64,000 bases of DNA from a bacterium (GCA_018829445.1 JAHJTV010000078.1:55216-119215); one strand, 5' to 3'; positions 36,636 to 46,153 are shown, numbered from the stretch's first letter. Numbers and translations: made by a program. The notes: generated by a model from the letters alone, not told the origin.

Positions 36636-37686
36636 TCTGTTTGCCTTAAGCATTGCAGTTGGAGGTTTTTTAGCATTTCTGCTCCTGTTATTCTTTATCT
36701 ATAGGCGAAAACAACCTGTTGCAACCCTTAAGTATTCGGGAATCGGACACCTGAAAGCGGCGGGCTCTACCTGGCGGGTTCGTTTTCGGTGGAGCCTCCT
36801 AATATTGAGGCTCTCGGCGATTCTGCTATTTCTGATTGCCTTTGCCCGTCCTCAAAAAGGTTTGGAAATGATCCGCACCTCGCGAGAAGGTATTGCTATT
36901 CAGATGGTGATTGATCGATCTTCCAGTATGAAGAATCCGCTGACTTACAAGGGCAAAGAATCGGATCGCCTGGACGTGGTAAAAAAGGTTTTGGAAGAAT
37001 TTCTTAAGGGTAATGATGGAAAATTAAGGGGACGAGGCAATGACATGGTCGGTCTCAGCAGTTTTGCAGGATTTGTGGAAGAAAACGCTCCACTGACACT
37101 CGATCACAACACGCTTGTCAGCTTTGCCAAGACCATCCGTCCTGCCACTCGAATCGAGGATGGTACAATGATCGGAGATGCGATCTACTATTCAACCCTG
37201 AGGCTGGTCAGTGTGGATGAACTACTGCAAAACGCAGGTGAGAAGAATAATGATTATAACGTAAAATCGAAAATCATTATCCTGTTAACAGACGGTCAAC
37301 AGACAAGAGGAGGAAAAGATCCGCTTGAAGCTTCCGAATTTGCCAAGGAAAACGGAATAAAAATCTATACGATAGCGATTGTAAGCGATCAAAACTACCA
37401 ACAACAAAACTCGGTCTTTGGCCAGTTTTTCTCATTAATGAATAACCAACTGGATACCCGTCTGCTGGAGCAGGTCGCTGAAATAACAGGCGGGAAATTC
37501 GCGAAGGCAACCTCCGGAGAATCATTGGTTGAGATTTATGAGCAGATCGATCAGCTGGAAAAAAGCAGCTTTAATGAAAATTTTACAACCTATCGAGAAA
37601 TATTCCCTTTTTTTGTTACCATCGGATTTTGCCTGTTAATACTGGAACAGATTTTATCCCAGACTCTTTTCAGGAAAATCCCTTAA
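36625..37686 (+). CDS. BatA-like vWA domain membrane protein
   Basis: The 353-residue product has an N-terminal membrane anchor with two hydrophobic segments (at about 7-25 and 55-75), a vWA domain with MIDAS motif DRSSSMKNP near residue 100 and ILLTDGQQTRGGKDP further on, and a C-terminal membrane helix (FFVTIGFCLLILEQIL). This is the usual BatA layout. vWA proteins of this kind bind divalent metal and partner proteins on the periplasmic side or cytoplasmic membrane face. It is the third gene of the DUF58 operon and overlaps the preceding one by 11 bases. Confidence 0.85.
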   Translation: MKFDLFALSIAVGGFLAFLLLLFFIYRRKQPVATLKYSGIGHLKAAGSTWRVRFRWSLLILRLSAILLFLIAFARPQKGLEMIRTSREGIAIQMVIDRSSSMKNPLTYKGKESDRLDVVKKVLEEFLKGNDGKLRGRGNDMVGLSSFAGFVEENAPLTLDHNTLVSFAKTIRPATRIEDGTMIGDAIYYSTLRLVSVDELLQNAGEKNNDYNVKSKIIILLTDGQQTRGGKDPLEASEFAKENGIKIYTIAIVSDQNYQQQNSVFGQFFSLMNNQLDTRLLEQVAEITGGKFAKATSGESLVEIYEQIDQLEKSSFNENFTTYREIFPFFVTIGFCLLILEQILSQTLFRKIP

Positions 37687-37732
37687 TTATATTGCGCTTA
37701 ATGGAGCTCTGACTTGACCGTTACAATCCGGG

Positions 37733-40426
37733 TCAGGAAATTGTATCCGGCTTTACAAAAACCCGATCCATCCGTTTGGTCCAACCGGAAAGGATTTCGT
37801 AAGTGACTGTTCCCGCCCAGTCAGCCAACATCATAGCTGTAATCTCTTCATCTCCCTGTTTTCCAAGTAATACAACCTTGTCACCCGGTTTAACATTGGA
37901 AATATCCGAGATGTTAACCATGGTTGCATCCATACCATTTCCGCCGATGATCGGAGCCTGCTTGCCGTGTATTAAAACATGTCCCTTATTGCGCAATCGT
38001 GGATATCCGTCACCGTAACCAACGGGTAGAATCGCTATCTCCGTCTCCTTTTCAGCCGTGAAATGCATACCATATCCGAGTTTATCTCCTGGCAAAAGCT
38101 GTTTTACAAGGCTAACGCAGGAAAAGACCTCCATGGCGGACTGCAGCTCTTCACCATTAAGGTTTATTCGCCTGCATATTTTTGAAGGATACACACCAGT
38201 AGGCAGGATACTGATTCTCACCATGTTTCCATGGGCATGCGGCAGATCCAGATAGCCTCCTGTGTTACAAGCATGAATCAGGGGAGGTGCAATATTCTCG
38301 CTTTTCAACTGCTCAATGATCTCGCTAAATCGCTGCCATTGCAGATTGGCAAAATCTTTGACCGCTTCATCCGACTGAGCGAAGTGAGTCATGATACCTT
38401 CCAGATTGACCCCTTCAATGGAACTGATTGCTTTATATTCCTCCACAGCCTTGTCCCAGCGTACACCGTACCGCCCCATCCCGGTATCCACCTTGAGGTG
38501 AATGTTGGTAATATAATGTTGCTTTCTGGATAGTTCTCCAATGGTTTTTGCCTTGGATAAAGACTGAACCTGCAGGGTAAAATCGTGACGGATACATTGG
38601 GGCAGTTCCTCATCCAATCTCTCGCCAAAGATAAGAATGGGGAAGTCCTCGAACTCTTTCCTCAGGAGTAGCGCCTCTGAAATACAGGCAGTTGCCAAAT
38701 AGGAACACCCCGCCTTAACAGCTGCCCTTGCCATTTCCATCATTCCATGACCAACGGCGTCATCCTTTACCACAGCCATTATTTTTATTTCTTCCGGTTT
38801 ATCCTTAAAAATAAGCTTGTAATTATTTTTGATAACAGCTGTGTTGACTTCAATCCAAGCCCGGGAAAATCTGTTCTGTTGAGACCTAAAATAATCCTGG
38901 ACAACTTTACGATCATGAAAGGAATGTTTTGTTTTTCCGATTATCTGGTAACCCTCATGCCCTTTACCGGCAATCAATACGGAATCATCACTGGACGCCA
39001 TTTCCATGGCCGTATAGATTGCTTGACGACGGTCCGGTTCAACAATTATCTTGCTTTTTGCATCCTGCTGAATACCATCCACAATATCTTTTATAATCGC
39101 CTGTGGGTCTTCGGAGCGCGGATTATCGGAAGTAATAATACAAATATCGGCAATCCCGGCAGCAATTTTTCCCATGATCCCCCGCTTTGAACGATCTCTA
39201 TCGCCCCCGCAGCCAAAAACGGCTATGACGTTTTTTCGTGTTATATCTCTAATTTCACTAAGTATCTTCTCCAAAGAGTCCGGGGTATGAGCATAATCGA
39301 CATAGACCTCAAAATCAGTGTCACAGTTCACCCGTTCAAATCTCCCATCAACATGTCTAGCGTTTTTCAAGCCCTTTACAATATCATCAATACTTATTCC
39401 CAAAGCAAAGGTAGCCCCGAATGCTGCCAGGCTATTGTATATATTAAATAATCCTGGCATGGGAACATGGATCTGGCTGAGATGGTTTCCTTTCAAAAAA
39501 ACATCAAATTCGCTATACCCACCTGTCATTTGCTTTGGATAGGCCACCAGATCGGCGTCCTTATTGCGAATTCCATATGTCAGGATTTCAGCTTTGCCTG
39601 CTTTTCTTGCATGTTCATCAATGGCATTAACAAAGTCGTTCCCGCTAATATCATCAACATTTACAATCCCATAAGCCTTTTTCTCTTCGGTGCCCAGCTG
39701 TCTAAAATGTTTAAGCTTGCACTCCTTATAAGCCTCAATTGTTTTATGATAATCGAGGTGATCCTGTGTTAAGTTGGTAAAGACAGCGACATCAAAATCG
39801 ATTGCATGGTTGCGGTCGAAAGCTCCGGCATGGCTTGTCACTTCCATGGTCAGACTGTTAACGCCTTCCTGATGCATTTGATTTGCGATATCAAATACTT
39901 CTGTTGCCATGGGATTGGACAGATGGCTTGCTTCCTGTTTGCCCGAAGGATAAAATGTTCCAATGGTGCCAATCACACCGGTTTTATTACCGGCTTGCAT
40001 AAGAATGGAATCGATCAGTTGTGATGTTGTTGTTTTTCCATTGGTGCCGGTGATGCCGATGATTTTCATATCCTTCATCGGGTTTCCAAAAAACTCCCTG
40101 GCAATTAAAGCCACGGAAGGGTTAAGTCTATCAACCTCCAACAAACTGATCCCTTTTGGCTGGTTTCTGATTTTATCTCTGCCTGTCATTAAACATACTG
40201 CACCTGAAGCAACTGCTTTTTCCCAATAATCAAGCGCATTCGTTTCTATGTGATTTTCCTGAAACTCCTCGTCTTCAACGCAGAAATAGAGTGTATTTTG
40301 TTTTACCCTCTCATAATCCCAGGTTGTCCATTCTATAACCTGTTCCAGGTCTCCCTGGAACCTATAACTGTCTTTTGGTAGTGATTGGATGAGTTGACGA
40401 ATGGTGATCGGTTTTACTGATGTCAT
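37733..40426 (-). CDS. murE: Bifunctional MurE ligase - alanine racemase fusion
   Basis: One 897-residue frame. Residues 1 to about 515 are a Mur ligase with P-loop GTNGKTTT (K131), MEVTSHAG, NLTQDHLDYH, the expected carbamylated Lys (K237 region) and DNPRSEDP at 434-441; the DNPR motif marks meso-diaminopimelate addition, so this is MurE. Residues about 518-897 are an alanine racemase: PLP lysine K554 in VVKDDAVGHG (usually KANAYGHG), KVDTGMGRYG, HACNTGG, LGYG and GYGDGYPR. Both activities serve peptidoglycan precursors: MurE adds diaminopimelate, and the racemase supplies D-alanine for the next step. MurF-Alr fusions are known; this pairing is less familiar. It is the last gene of a minus-strand operon. 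Confidence 0.9.
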   Translation of the reverse strand: MTSVKPITIRQLIQSLPKDSYRFQGDLEQVIEWTTWDYERVKQNTLYFCVEDEEFQENHIETNALDYWEKAVASGAVCLMTGRDKIRNQPKGISLLEVDRLNPSVALIAREFFGNPMKDMKIIGITGTNGKTTTSQLIDSILMQAGNKTGVIGTIGTFYPSGKQEASHLSNPMATEVFDIANQMHQEGVNSLTMEVTSHAGAFDRNHAIDFDVAVFTNLTQDHLDYHKTIEAYKECKLKHFRQLGTEEKKAYGIVNVDDISGNDFVNAIDEHARKAGKAEILTYGIRNKDADLVAYPKQMTGGYSEFDVFLKGNHLSQIHVPMPGLFNIYNSLAAFGATFALGISIDDIVKGLKNARHVDGRFERVNCDTDFEVYVDYAHTPDSLEKILSEIRDITRKNVIAVFGCGGDRDRSKRGIMGKIAAGIADICIITSDNPRSEDPQAIIKDIVDGIQQDAKSKIIVEPDRRQAIYTAMEMASSDDSVLIAGKGHEGYQIIGKTKHSFHDRKVVQDYFRSQQNRFSRAWIEVNTAVIKNNYKLIFKDKPEEIKIMAVVKDDAVGHGMMEMARAAVKAGCSYLATACISEALLLRKEFEDFPILIFGERLDEELPQCIRHDFTLQVQSLSKAKTIGELSRKQHYITNIHLKVDTGMGRYGVRWDKAVEEYKAISSIEGVNLEGIMTHFAQSDEAVKDFANLQWQRFSEIIEQLKSENIAPPLIHACNTGGYLDLPHAHGNMVRISILPTGVYPSKICRRINLNGEELQSAMEVFSCVSLVKQLLPGDKLGYGMHFTAEKETEIAILPVGYGDGYPRLRNKGHVLIHGKQAPIIGGNGMDATMVNISDISNVKPGDKVVLLGKQGDEEITAMMLADWAGTVTYEILSGWTKRMDRVFVKPDTIS

Positions 40427-40429
40427 ACC

Positions 40430-41443
40430 TTATTTCCCAAAACTAAAACTACGTGATCCAAAGCTTTTGGAACGAAAAGAGCCGCTACTTGATGATCGGC
40501 TTCCAAAGATTGAACTTCTTGAACCAAAGACGCTACCGCTTTTTTGAGATGTCCCTGAACTCCGACTCAATCCCGTGCCAGTACTGGCAGGTCGGCTTGC
40601 CTGACCGAAACCACCGGATTTAATATTCTTTCTTTGTGTGGTTTGAAAACTCTTTTGAGAAGCCGTCGGCTTTCTCAATGATCGAGTGATACCTTTATTT
40701 GCCGCTTTACCCTTGTTCGGATTTTGAAGTTTTGTAGGTGACGTTTTTTGAAAACTGTTTTGTCCGGATCTAACGGTTGAAGTGTTATAGCGATTTGTAC
40801 GACTGACATAAGCTGAACGCGACACAACCCCGTAAGGACTGAAGAAAGGCGGATAAAACCCGAAAAGCCACGGAGAGATCCACAAAGGATGTGGATAGAA
40901 AAAGCTGGAATACAGGGGAGTCCCATGAGATCCTGTTACTACGTCAGCACTCTGTGCTCTTGTTATTGTTGTTGAATCGTTATAAATTGCATCCGATCCG
41001 TAAATCTGTTCATTTCCTATAACCTGGATTTCTGCTTTATCCCCGTTCTTTTCGATTGAGATTTCGGCAATCTCCTGAATCTCACCTTTAGCTGGCTCAG
41101 TGGTTACGGAATAGCCGATTTTTTTATTGATATCGCCAAATTCCCTGACATTGAGATAATCGACTTTTCCATCCTCATTTAAATCAAGATTATTAATTCC
41201 GTCGGTTTCATTGAGCCTTCTTTCAAGCTCCTGGCCGGAACGTATTTCTTTAACCAGGGCTGTCAAACCAAGCAGGCTAAGTCCCTCGGCTGCCGCCGCC
41301 TGCTGCTCCTCAACTGGCTGAGAATATTGTTGGCTGCTGTATACTTGACTTGTTCGGCTATCTTCAGAGAAAAGCCAATTATGAACGGAATAAATAACGT
41401 TTAGAACAAGAATCATTACCAATGCTATTTTGATTGCTTTCAT
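40430..41443 (-). CDS. EF-hand-containing exported protein with Ser/Gly/Phe-rich tail
   Basis: The 337-residue protein has an N-terminal membrane or signal segment (about 4-20), a globular part with one EF-hand-like calcium loop (DLNEDGKVDYLNV, about 88-100), a hydrophobic aromatic stretch near 175-195 (PHPLWISPWLFGFYPPFF), and a basic low-complexity tail of FGSRS-type repeats. The design suggests an exported, surface- or envelope-associated protein. I do not know its function. It is three bases upstream of the MurE-Alr gene, in the same operon. Confidence 0.68.
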   Translation of the reverse strand: MKAIKIALVMILVLNVIYSVHNWLFSEDSRTSQVYSSQQYSQPVEEQQAAAAEGLSLLGLTALVKEIRSGQELERRLNETDGINNLDLNEDGKVDYLNVREFGDINKKIGYSVTTEPAKGEIQEIAEISIEKNGDKAEIQVIGNEQIYGSDAIYNDSTTITRAQSADVVTGSHGTPLYSSFFYPHPLWISPWLFGFYPPFFSPYGVVSRSAYVSRTNRYNTSTVRSGQNSFQKTSPTKLQNPNKGKAANKGITRSLRKPTASQKSFQTTQRKNIKSGGFGQASRPASTGTGLSRSSGTSQKSGSVFGSRSSIFGSRSSSSGSFRSKSFGSRSFSFGK

Positions 41444-41466
41444 ACGGTGTCCATTCTTTGTTTATG

Positions 41467-42756
41467 TTATTCAGAGAGTTCTGATTCATCTGCCGTGTCA
41501 ACCGGATTATACTCAACCACAACTGATAATATCTGATTTTTTCTCATCTTGGATACTGTAAACCGATGGGGATCAATATACAAGCTATCTCCTACCACAG
41601 GAAGTCGATTGAGTTTTGACATGATTAACCCCTGCAAAGTCTCGAATTCGCCGTCAATCTCAATATCACCGAGGATATACTTGTTAACGGTCATGATATC
41701 GATTCTGCCTCGGATCAACCATTTTTTTTCCCCCAGTTTTCGAATCAGGGAAGATACTTCATCCTTTTCATCATAGATTTCTCCCACCAGCTCTTCAAGA
41801 ATGTCTTCCAGGGTCACGATTCCAGCCATTCCACCAAATTCATCCACAACAATCGCCATATGATTCTGTTCGGACTTGAATTTTTCCAGCAACGAGGTCA
41901 AGGACATCGTCTCATAGACAAACAGCGGTTTTTGAGCCAAAAAGTGGAGAGAAACATCCTTTTTATTCTCAAGCAGTTCCTTAAATGCCGTTTTTAGATT
42001 GATTATCCCGGTAATATTATCAATGGTATTCGAGTAAACCGGAATCCGGGAAAACTGTTTCTCCAACAGTTCATCCTGAACCTCGCCCAACGTTAGGGAG
42101 TCCTCCAAGGCAAAAACAGCCGTTCTTGGAGTCATGACAGGATAGACTTCCCTTTCATCAAACAGAAAAACGTTTTGAATCAATTTTTTTTCTGTTTCCT
42201 TGATCATGCCCTGTTCCTCCCCTTTGGAGACAACATTGATGACAGTGGATTCCGTAATCTGGTTCTTCAGATCTTTACTTCGAAAAAGCAGGTTAATTAA
42301 TTTACTGATTTTGTCCAGGAAAAAACTGATTGGGGTTAGAATAATACTCAGTAACCAAATGCCGCGGGCATTAAGCAGCGCCAGTTTTCGATTGTGGTTG
42401 ATGGCGATTGTTTTTGGAACAATCTCACCGAAGAGTATAATGGTTAAGGTTAGAATCACTGCTGAAATAGTTACAGTCAACTCTTCAGATAAGCCTAATT
42501 CAATAGAGTAACGAATGGCAAGTGTAGTATTTAATGCAGTTGCAGCAATATTGACAATATTATTTCCAATCAGAATGGTACTTAGAAGTTTCTCTTTGTT
42601 CTCAAGTAGTCTAAGGAGGATTCTTCGGTTTTTCTTTCCGGATTTTGAGATCTCAATAAGATCAATCTCGCCCAAGGAGATAAAGGCACTCTCCATGCCC
42701 GAAAAAAAAGCGGATAAGAAAATAAGTATCACCAGGATGATGATGCCAGTGATCAC
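41467..42756 (-). CDS. CNNM/CorC-like membrane protein (DUF21, CBS pair, CorC_HlyC)
   Basis: The 429-residue protein has the standard hemolysin-like order: a DUF21 membrane domain with four hydrophobic segments (about 1-190), a pair of CBS domains (about 200-325) and a C-terminal CorC_HlyC domain. It opens with a GTG at 42756 preceded by AAAGGTAGAG. Members are thought to take part in Mg2+/Co2+ transport or resistance. Residues IIPKTIAINHNRK fit the conserved end of DUF21. Confidence 0.87.
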   Translation of the reverse strand: MITGIIILVILIFLSAFFSGMESAFISLGEIDLIEISKSGKKNRRILLRLLENKEKLLSTILIGNNIVNIAATALNTTLAIRYSIELGLSEELTVTISAVILTLTIILFGEIVPKTIAINHNRKLALLNARGIWLLSIILTPISFFLDKISKLINLLFRSKDLKNQITESTVINVVSKGEEQGMIKETEKKLIQNVFLFDEREVYPVMTPRTAVFALEDSLTLGEVQDELLEKQFSRIPVYSNTIDNITGIINLKTAFKELLENKKDVSLHFLAQKPLFVYETMSLTSLLEKFKSEQNHMAIVVDEFGGMAGIVTLEDILEELVGEIYDEKDEVSSLIRKLGEKKWLIRGRIDIMTVNKYILGDIEIDGEFETLQGLIMSKLNRLPVVGDSLYIDPHRFTVSKMRKNQILSVVVEYNPVDTADESELSE

Positions 42757-42808
42757 CTCTACCTTTATTTTATGTTTTGATTAAATTCAGTTTAAATAAT
42801 GGGTCAAT

Positions 42809-43570
42809 CTATTTCTTAGCTTTCTTTTTCGGTTTTGTCTTCTTCTTTGGTTGCTCCGCAGGTTTTTCCGGTGCTTTGTAAAACAATAATCTATTACAAT
42901 GGGGGCATCTGCCGAAAGAATCCCGCATGATCTCATTGAACAACTGAGCCGGGATTGCCATAGCACATCCCATACAGTTGCTTCTGCTAATAGCGACTGC
43001 AGCCGGGATCACATCTCTGTTAACCAATTCCTCATATTCTTTAAAGACATCAGGTTCGACATTTAGCATTACTTCGGCTTTACTTTTTTTGCATTCATCG
43101 ATTTTACTGAGAATCTCTCTCTCAATATTCAAAACCTCCTGCTCCTTTTCACTCAAAACCTCTTTTTCCTGTTTGTACTCCTCCATCACGGATGAAAGCT
43201 GTTTGGATATCTCCTCTTTATGAGCTTCCAATTCCAAAATCTGATCTTCAACTCTTTTTATGGTTTTTTTGGCGATATCGATCTCTTTCTGACTGGCCAT
43301 GTACTCTTTTTGATTTTTGATAATGGCCATTTTACCATCAGATTTCTTGATCTTCTCATTTTCAACGTCAACAAGAGTTTCGCGTTCTCTGATCTTGCCA
43401 TAAATTTCTTCCTCTTTCTCTTTGAGTTTATCAAGATGAAATTCGACCTTTTCGACTGGAATACGCAGTTTTTTCTTTTTTTCAGGTATAGTCTTTAAAC
43501 GCTTCTTGCTAGTGGCAAGTACCCTGTCTTGTTGCGATATTTGAAGAATCGCATCTATTGAATTCGGCAT
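42809..43570 (-). CDS. Coiled-coil protein with C4-type zinc ribbon (DUF164)
   Basis: The 253-residue protein is a long charged coiled coil (about 10-180) followed by a zinc ribbon with CMGCAMAIP and CPHCNR (about 202-227). Tetracysteine ribbons of this family bind zinc and are thought to contact nucleic acid. It ends in a Lys/Pro-rich tail. AGGAG precedes the ATG. It is the first gene of a four-gene minus-strand operon, with gaps of 52, 23 and 3 bases. Confidence 0.85.
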   Translation of the reverse strand: MPNSIDAILQISQQDRVLATSKKRLKTIPEKKKKLRIPVEKVEFHLDKLKEKEEEIYGKIRERETLVDVENEKIKKSDGKMAIIKNQKEYMASQKEIDIAKKTIKRVEDQILELEAHKEEISKQLSSVMEEYKQEKEVLSEKEQEVLNIEREILSKIDECKKSKAEVMLNVEPDVFKEYEELVNRDVIPAAVAISRSNCMGCAMAIPAQLFNEIMRDSFGRCPHCNRLLFYKAPEKPAEQPKKKTKPKKKAKK

Positions 43571-43623
43571 GTTAAGCTCCTGTTACTATTACATTATTAG
43601 TGCCAACTTACTATAACAACCCC

Positions 43624-43671
43624 CCAAAAAAAAACACCGGGACTCAAGATAGTATCTTTTGCCCCGGTGTT
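43624..43671 (-). terminator. Intrinsic terminator of the CAU tRNA transcript
   Basis: On the minus strand a 9-bp stem (AACACCGGG/CCCGGTGTT, 43633-43641 and 43663-43671), with an extra AAGATA/TATCTT pairing inside its loop, is followed by about nine T residues. It lies 100 bases downstream of the tRNA on the same strand. Confidence 0.75.
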
Positions 43672-43769
43672 CTGAATTGGTCGTTCCCGGTATATTTTGA
43701 TAATATTGTCTTTCTTAATATTGGATCTTTACTCGTCCCGTCCATTCGAGTATTTTTCTAGTAATAAAT

Positions 43770-43846
43770 TGGTGGGCCCACCTGGACTTGAACCAGGGAC
43801 CGTCCGGTTATGAGCCGGATGCTCTAACCAACTGAGCTATAGGCCC
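43770..43846 (-). tRNA. tRNA with CAU anticodon (Ile2 or elongator Met)
   Basis: 77 bases including an encoded CCA fold as a full cloverleaf. The acceptor stem pairs GGGCCTA with TGGGCCC (one G-U), the D loop has AGCTCAGTTGGTTAGAGC, the anticodon loop is CTCATAA, and the T loop is GTTCAAGTC. A CAU anticodon is shared by lysidine-modified tRNA-Ile and elongator tRNA-Met, and I cannot decide between them. Confidence 0.93.
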
Positions 43847-43857
43847 TCGAAAGCTAT

Positions 43858-43886
43858 AAATTAATTCAGACTGAGAAAATGGTCAA
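43858..43886 (-). promoter_or_regulatory. Putative promoter of the CAU tRNA
   Basis: On the minus strand TTGACC (43881-43886) and TAATTT (43858-43863) are 17 bases apart, placing transcription start just before the tRNA. Confidence 0.45.
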
Positions 43887-44352
43887 CCCTTAATACAATG
43901 CCAAAGTGCATTTTTTAAGGTTTGATTTCTGAATCATAATTAACTATTCTAAGAAAATTGGTGCATTTGATCAACCAAAGATCGCAGTTTTCATGATAAA
44001 TGACAATGAATCTTTGCTTTCATCTGAGACAAGGTGGAAACATAGCACCTGTGTTTGAGTGGATAGGTAGAAAGCGATAGTCTGAAGGTAAAATATCGGT
44101 CAGTGAACAAGCTGAGATCAAATCCAATTTACTTTCTGGTTTACTGGGATTATGGAACTATATGGTGTCTGAACGAAAACCCGGTTGTTTTGCCTAAACC
44201 CCTTCAGCCCGATTTTCTGGGCAGGAGAAGAATACACACTGCTTCTTCATTTTTGAAAGTAAAAGAGTGGAGAACTCAAATAGCACTATTTACAAAAATT
44301 CTGGTTTCTCCTTTTTTTCAGAACGGTATTAATCTTAAAACAGGAGCATCGT
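43887..44352. other. Intergenic region before eno, no gene seen
   Basis: A plus-strand frame from 44103 into eno has no family features and no ribosome site. I see no clear eno promoter or RNA element. Confidence 0.4.
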
Positions 44353-45651
44353 ATGCACGGAGAAGAGTTAGTAATCGAAACAATACAGGCTCGCGAAATA
44401 TTGGATTCTCGCGGGAATCCAACCGTTGAAGTTGATGTGATATTGACAAGCGGAGTTGTGGGAAGAGCTGCTGTCCCATCAGGAGCATCAACCGGTGCAC
44501 ATGAAGCCATCGAACTGAGGGATGGAGACAAAGCAAGATACATGGGTAAAGGTGTGACCAAAGCGGTCGAAAACGTGAATGAGATTATTGCTCCGGAAAT
44601 TGAGGGTATGATCGTTTCTGAACAGCCTGAAATTGATCAGCAGTTGATCTTATTGGACGGAACGGAGAATAAATCCAAACTGGGAGCCAATGCCATTCTG
44701 GGCGTTTCATTGGCATGTGCCAAAGCTGCTGCTGAAATACACGGAATGCCTCTGTACAGATATCTGGGTGGATCCAATGCTAAAGAGTTACCGGTTCCCA
44801 TGATGAATATTTTGAATGGAGGCTCACATGCAGACAACAACGTTGATATTCAAGAGTTCATGATCATGCCGGTGGGAGCCAGATCTTTCCGTGAATCCCT
44901 GAGATGCGGAGCGGAAGTCTTTCATGCTCTCAAGAGTGTATTAAAAGGAAAAGGATTGAACACTGCTGTTGGAGATGAAGGCGGTTTTGCACCGAATTTA
45001 GGGTCTAATGAAGAAGCTTTGCAGGTGATCATTTCAGCCATTGAAAAAGCCGGATACAAACCAGGAGAGGATGTAAAAATTGCCATCGATGCTGCTTCCA
45101 GCGAGTTTTATAAGGATGGGAAATATATCTTGGCCGCCGAAGCAAAACCCGAAAAGTCGGCAGTAGAATTGATTGAGTTCTATGCCGACCTGGTCAACAG
45201 ATATCCAATCATCAGCATTGAAGATGGTTTAGCCGAGGACGATTGGGATGCCTGGAAGTTAATGACAGATAAGTTCAAAAACAGGATTCAGATCGTTGGT
45301 GACGATCTTTTCGTAACCGATCCCAAACGTTTGAAAAAAGGGATCGATGGGGGCATTGGAAATTCCATTCTTATCAAGGTCAATCAGATTGGAACCTTAA
45401 CCGAAACTTTTGATACTATTGAGTTGGCAAAAAGAGCCGGTTATACCTGCGTGATTTCACACCGTTCGGGGGAAACCGAGGATTCAACCATAGCAGACAT
45501 CGCTGTCGCCACCAACTCCGGCCAAATAAAAACAGGCTCATTGAGTCGATCGGATAGGGTAGCCAAATATAATCAATTGTTGAGAATTGAGGAAGATCTG
45601 GGAGAGAGAGCACTATTCTCCGGGAACCAGACTTTTTACAATCTTCGATAG
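44353..45651 (+). CDS. eno: Enolase (phosphopyruvate hydratase)
   Basis: The 432-residue length is typical. The N-terminus has IQAREILDSRGNPTVEVDV and SGASTGAHEA, the metal and catalytic residues lie in GDEGGFAPN and SIEDGLAEDDWD, and the signature ILIKVNQIGTLTET carries the catalytic Lys. The phosphate loop is ISHRSGETEDS. Enolase interconverts 2-phosphoglycerate and PEP in glycolysis and gluconeogenesis. AGGAG lies eight bases before the ATG. ftsB and a yidD-like gene follow; eno-ftsB linkage is common in bacteria. Confidence 0.98.
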   Translation: MHGEELVIETIQAREILDSRGNPTVEVDVILTSGVVGRAAVPSGASTGAHEAIELRDGDKARYMGKGVTKAVENVNEIIAPEIEGMIVSEQPEIDQQLILLDGTENKSKLGANAILGVSLACAKAAAEIHGMPLYRYLGGSNAKELPVPMMNILNGGSHADNNVDIQEFMIMPVGARSFRESLRCGAEVFHALKSVLKGKGLNTAVGDEGGFAPNLGSNEEALQVIISAIEKAGYKPGEDVKIAIDAASSEFYKDGKYILAAEAKPEKSAVELIEFYADLVNRYPIISIEDGLAEDDWDAWKLMTDKFKNRIQIVGDDLFVTDPKRLKKGIDGGIGNSILIKVNQIGTLTETFDTIELAKRAGYTCVISHRSGETEDSTIADIAVATNSGQIKTGSLSRSDRVAKYNQLLRIEEDLGERALFSGNQTFYNLR

Positions 45652-45667
45652 GCTGATGACCAGGCTT

Positions 45668-45704
45668 TGGGTCATTTGGAAAACATAAACAACCAGATGA
45701 CCCA
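45668..45704 (+). other. Stem-loop between eno and ftsB
   Basis: TGGGTCATTTGG (45668-45679) pairs with CCAGATGACCCA (45693-45704) through 12 base pairs, one of them G-U. There is no T run, so it may set 3' ends or mRNA stability rather than stop transcription fully. Confidence 0.4.
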
Positions 45705-45785
45705 TGCACGGAAGAGTCCTTTGCTTTTAAAAGGGGTGATTCAGCCCGATTCTTTTTCCCTTTGCCAGTTTGTAAGTATCTATTC

Positions 45786-46112
45786 ATGAAATTAAAAGAG
45801 AATAAAGTTATTCAGGGACTTATTATTTTCTGCATCATCATCGTTGTTGTCATCTCCATTTTTGGAGACAAAGGTTTTCTGCAACTGATGGAACTGAAGA
45901 GACAAGAGAAAATACTGGTACAGGAGATAGAAGATCTGAAGGAGGAACGCCGAGAATGGATCAGTAAGATAAATTCGTTGAAGAATAATCAGACCTATAT
46001 GGAAACGTTGGCACGAGAACAACTGGGAATGGTTCGCAACAATGAAATGATGATTCGGCTCTATTATAATGTTAACTTCGAATCGCCCCTCCCTTCTCAA
46101 GAAACGGAATAA
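45786..46112 (+). CDS. ftsB: FtsB/DivIC-type septum formation protein
   Basis: The 108-residue protein has a short cytoplasmic start, one membrane helix (VIQGLIIFCIIIVVVISIF, about 8-26), then a periplasmic leucine-zipper-like coiled coil (LVQEIEDLKEERREWISKI) and the family end METLAREQLGMVRNNEMM. It belongs to the divisome complex with FtsL and FtsQ. The start at 45786 puts the helix near the N-terminus; an upstream TTG is less likely. Position after eno supports the call. Confidence 0.85.
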   Translation: MKLKENKVIQGLIIFCIIIVVVISIFGDKGFLQLMELKRQEKILVQEIEDLKEERREWISKINSLKNNQTYMETLAREQLGMVRNNEMMIRLYYNVNFESPLPSQETE

Positions 46113-46153
46113 ATCCTGGTTTCAAAAAGAATCTGGTTACAATTGAAATCGAG

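Noticed and set aside
44103..44429. 108-codon frame running into eno
   Set aside because: It overlaps the well-supported enolase start in another frame, and no ribosome site or domain is seen.
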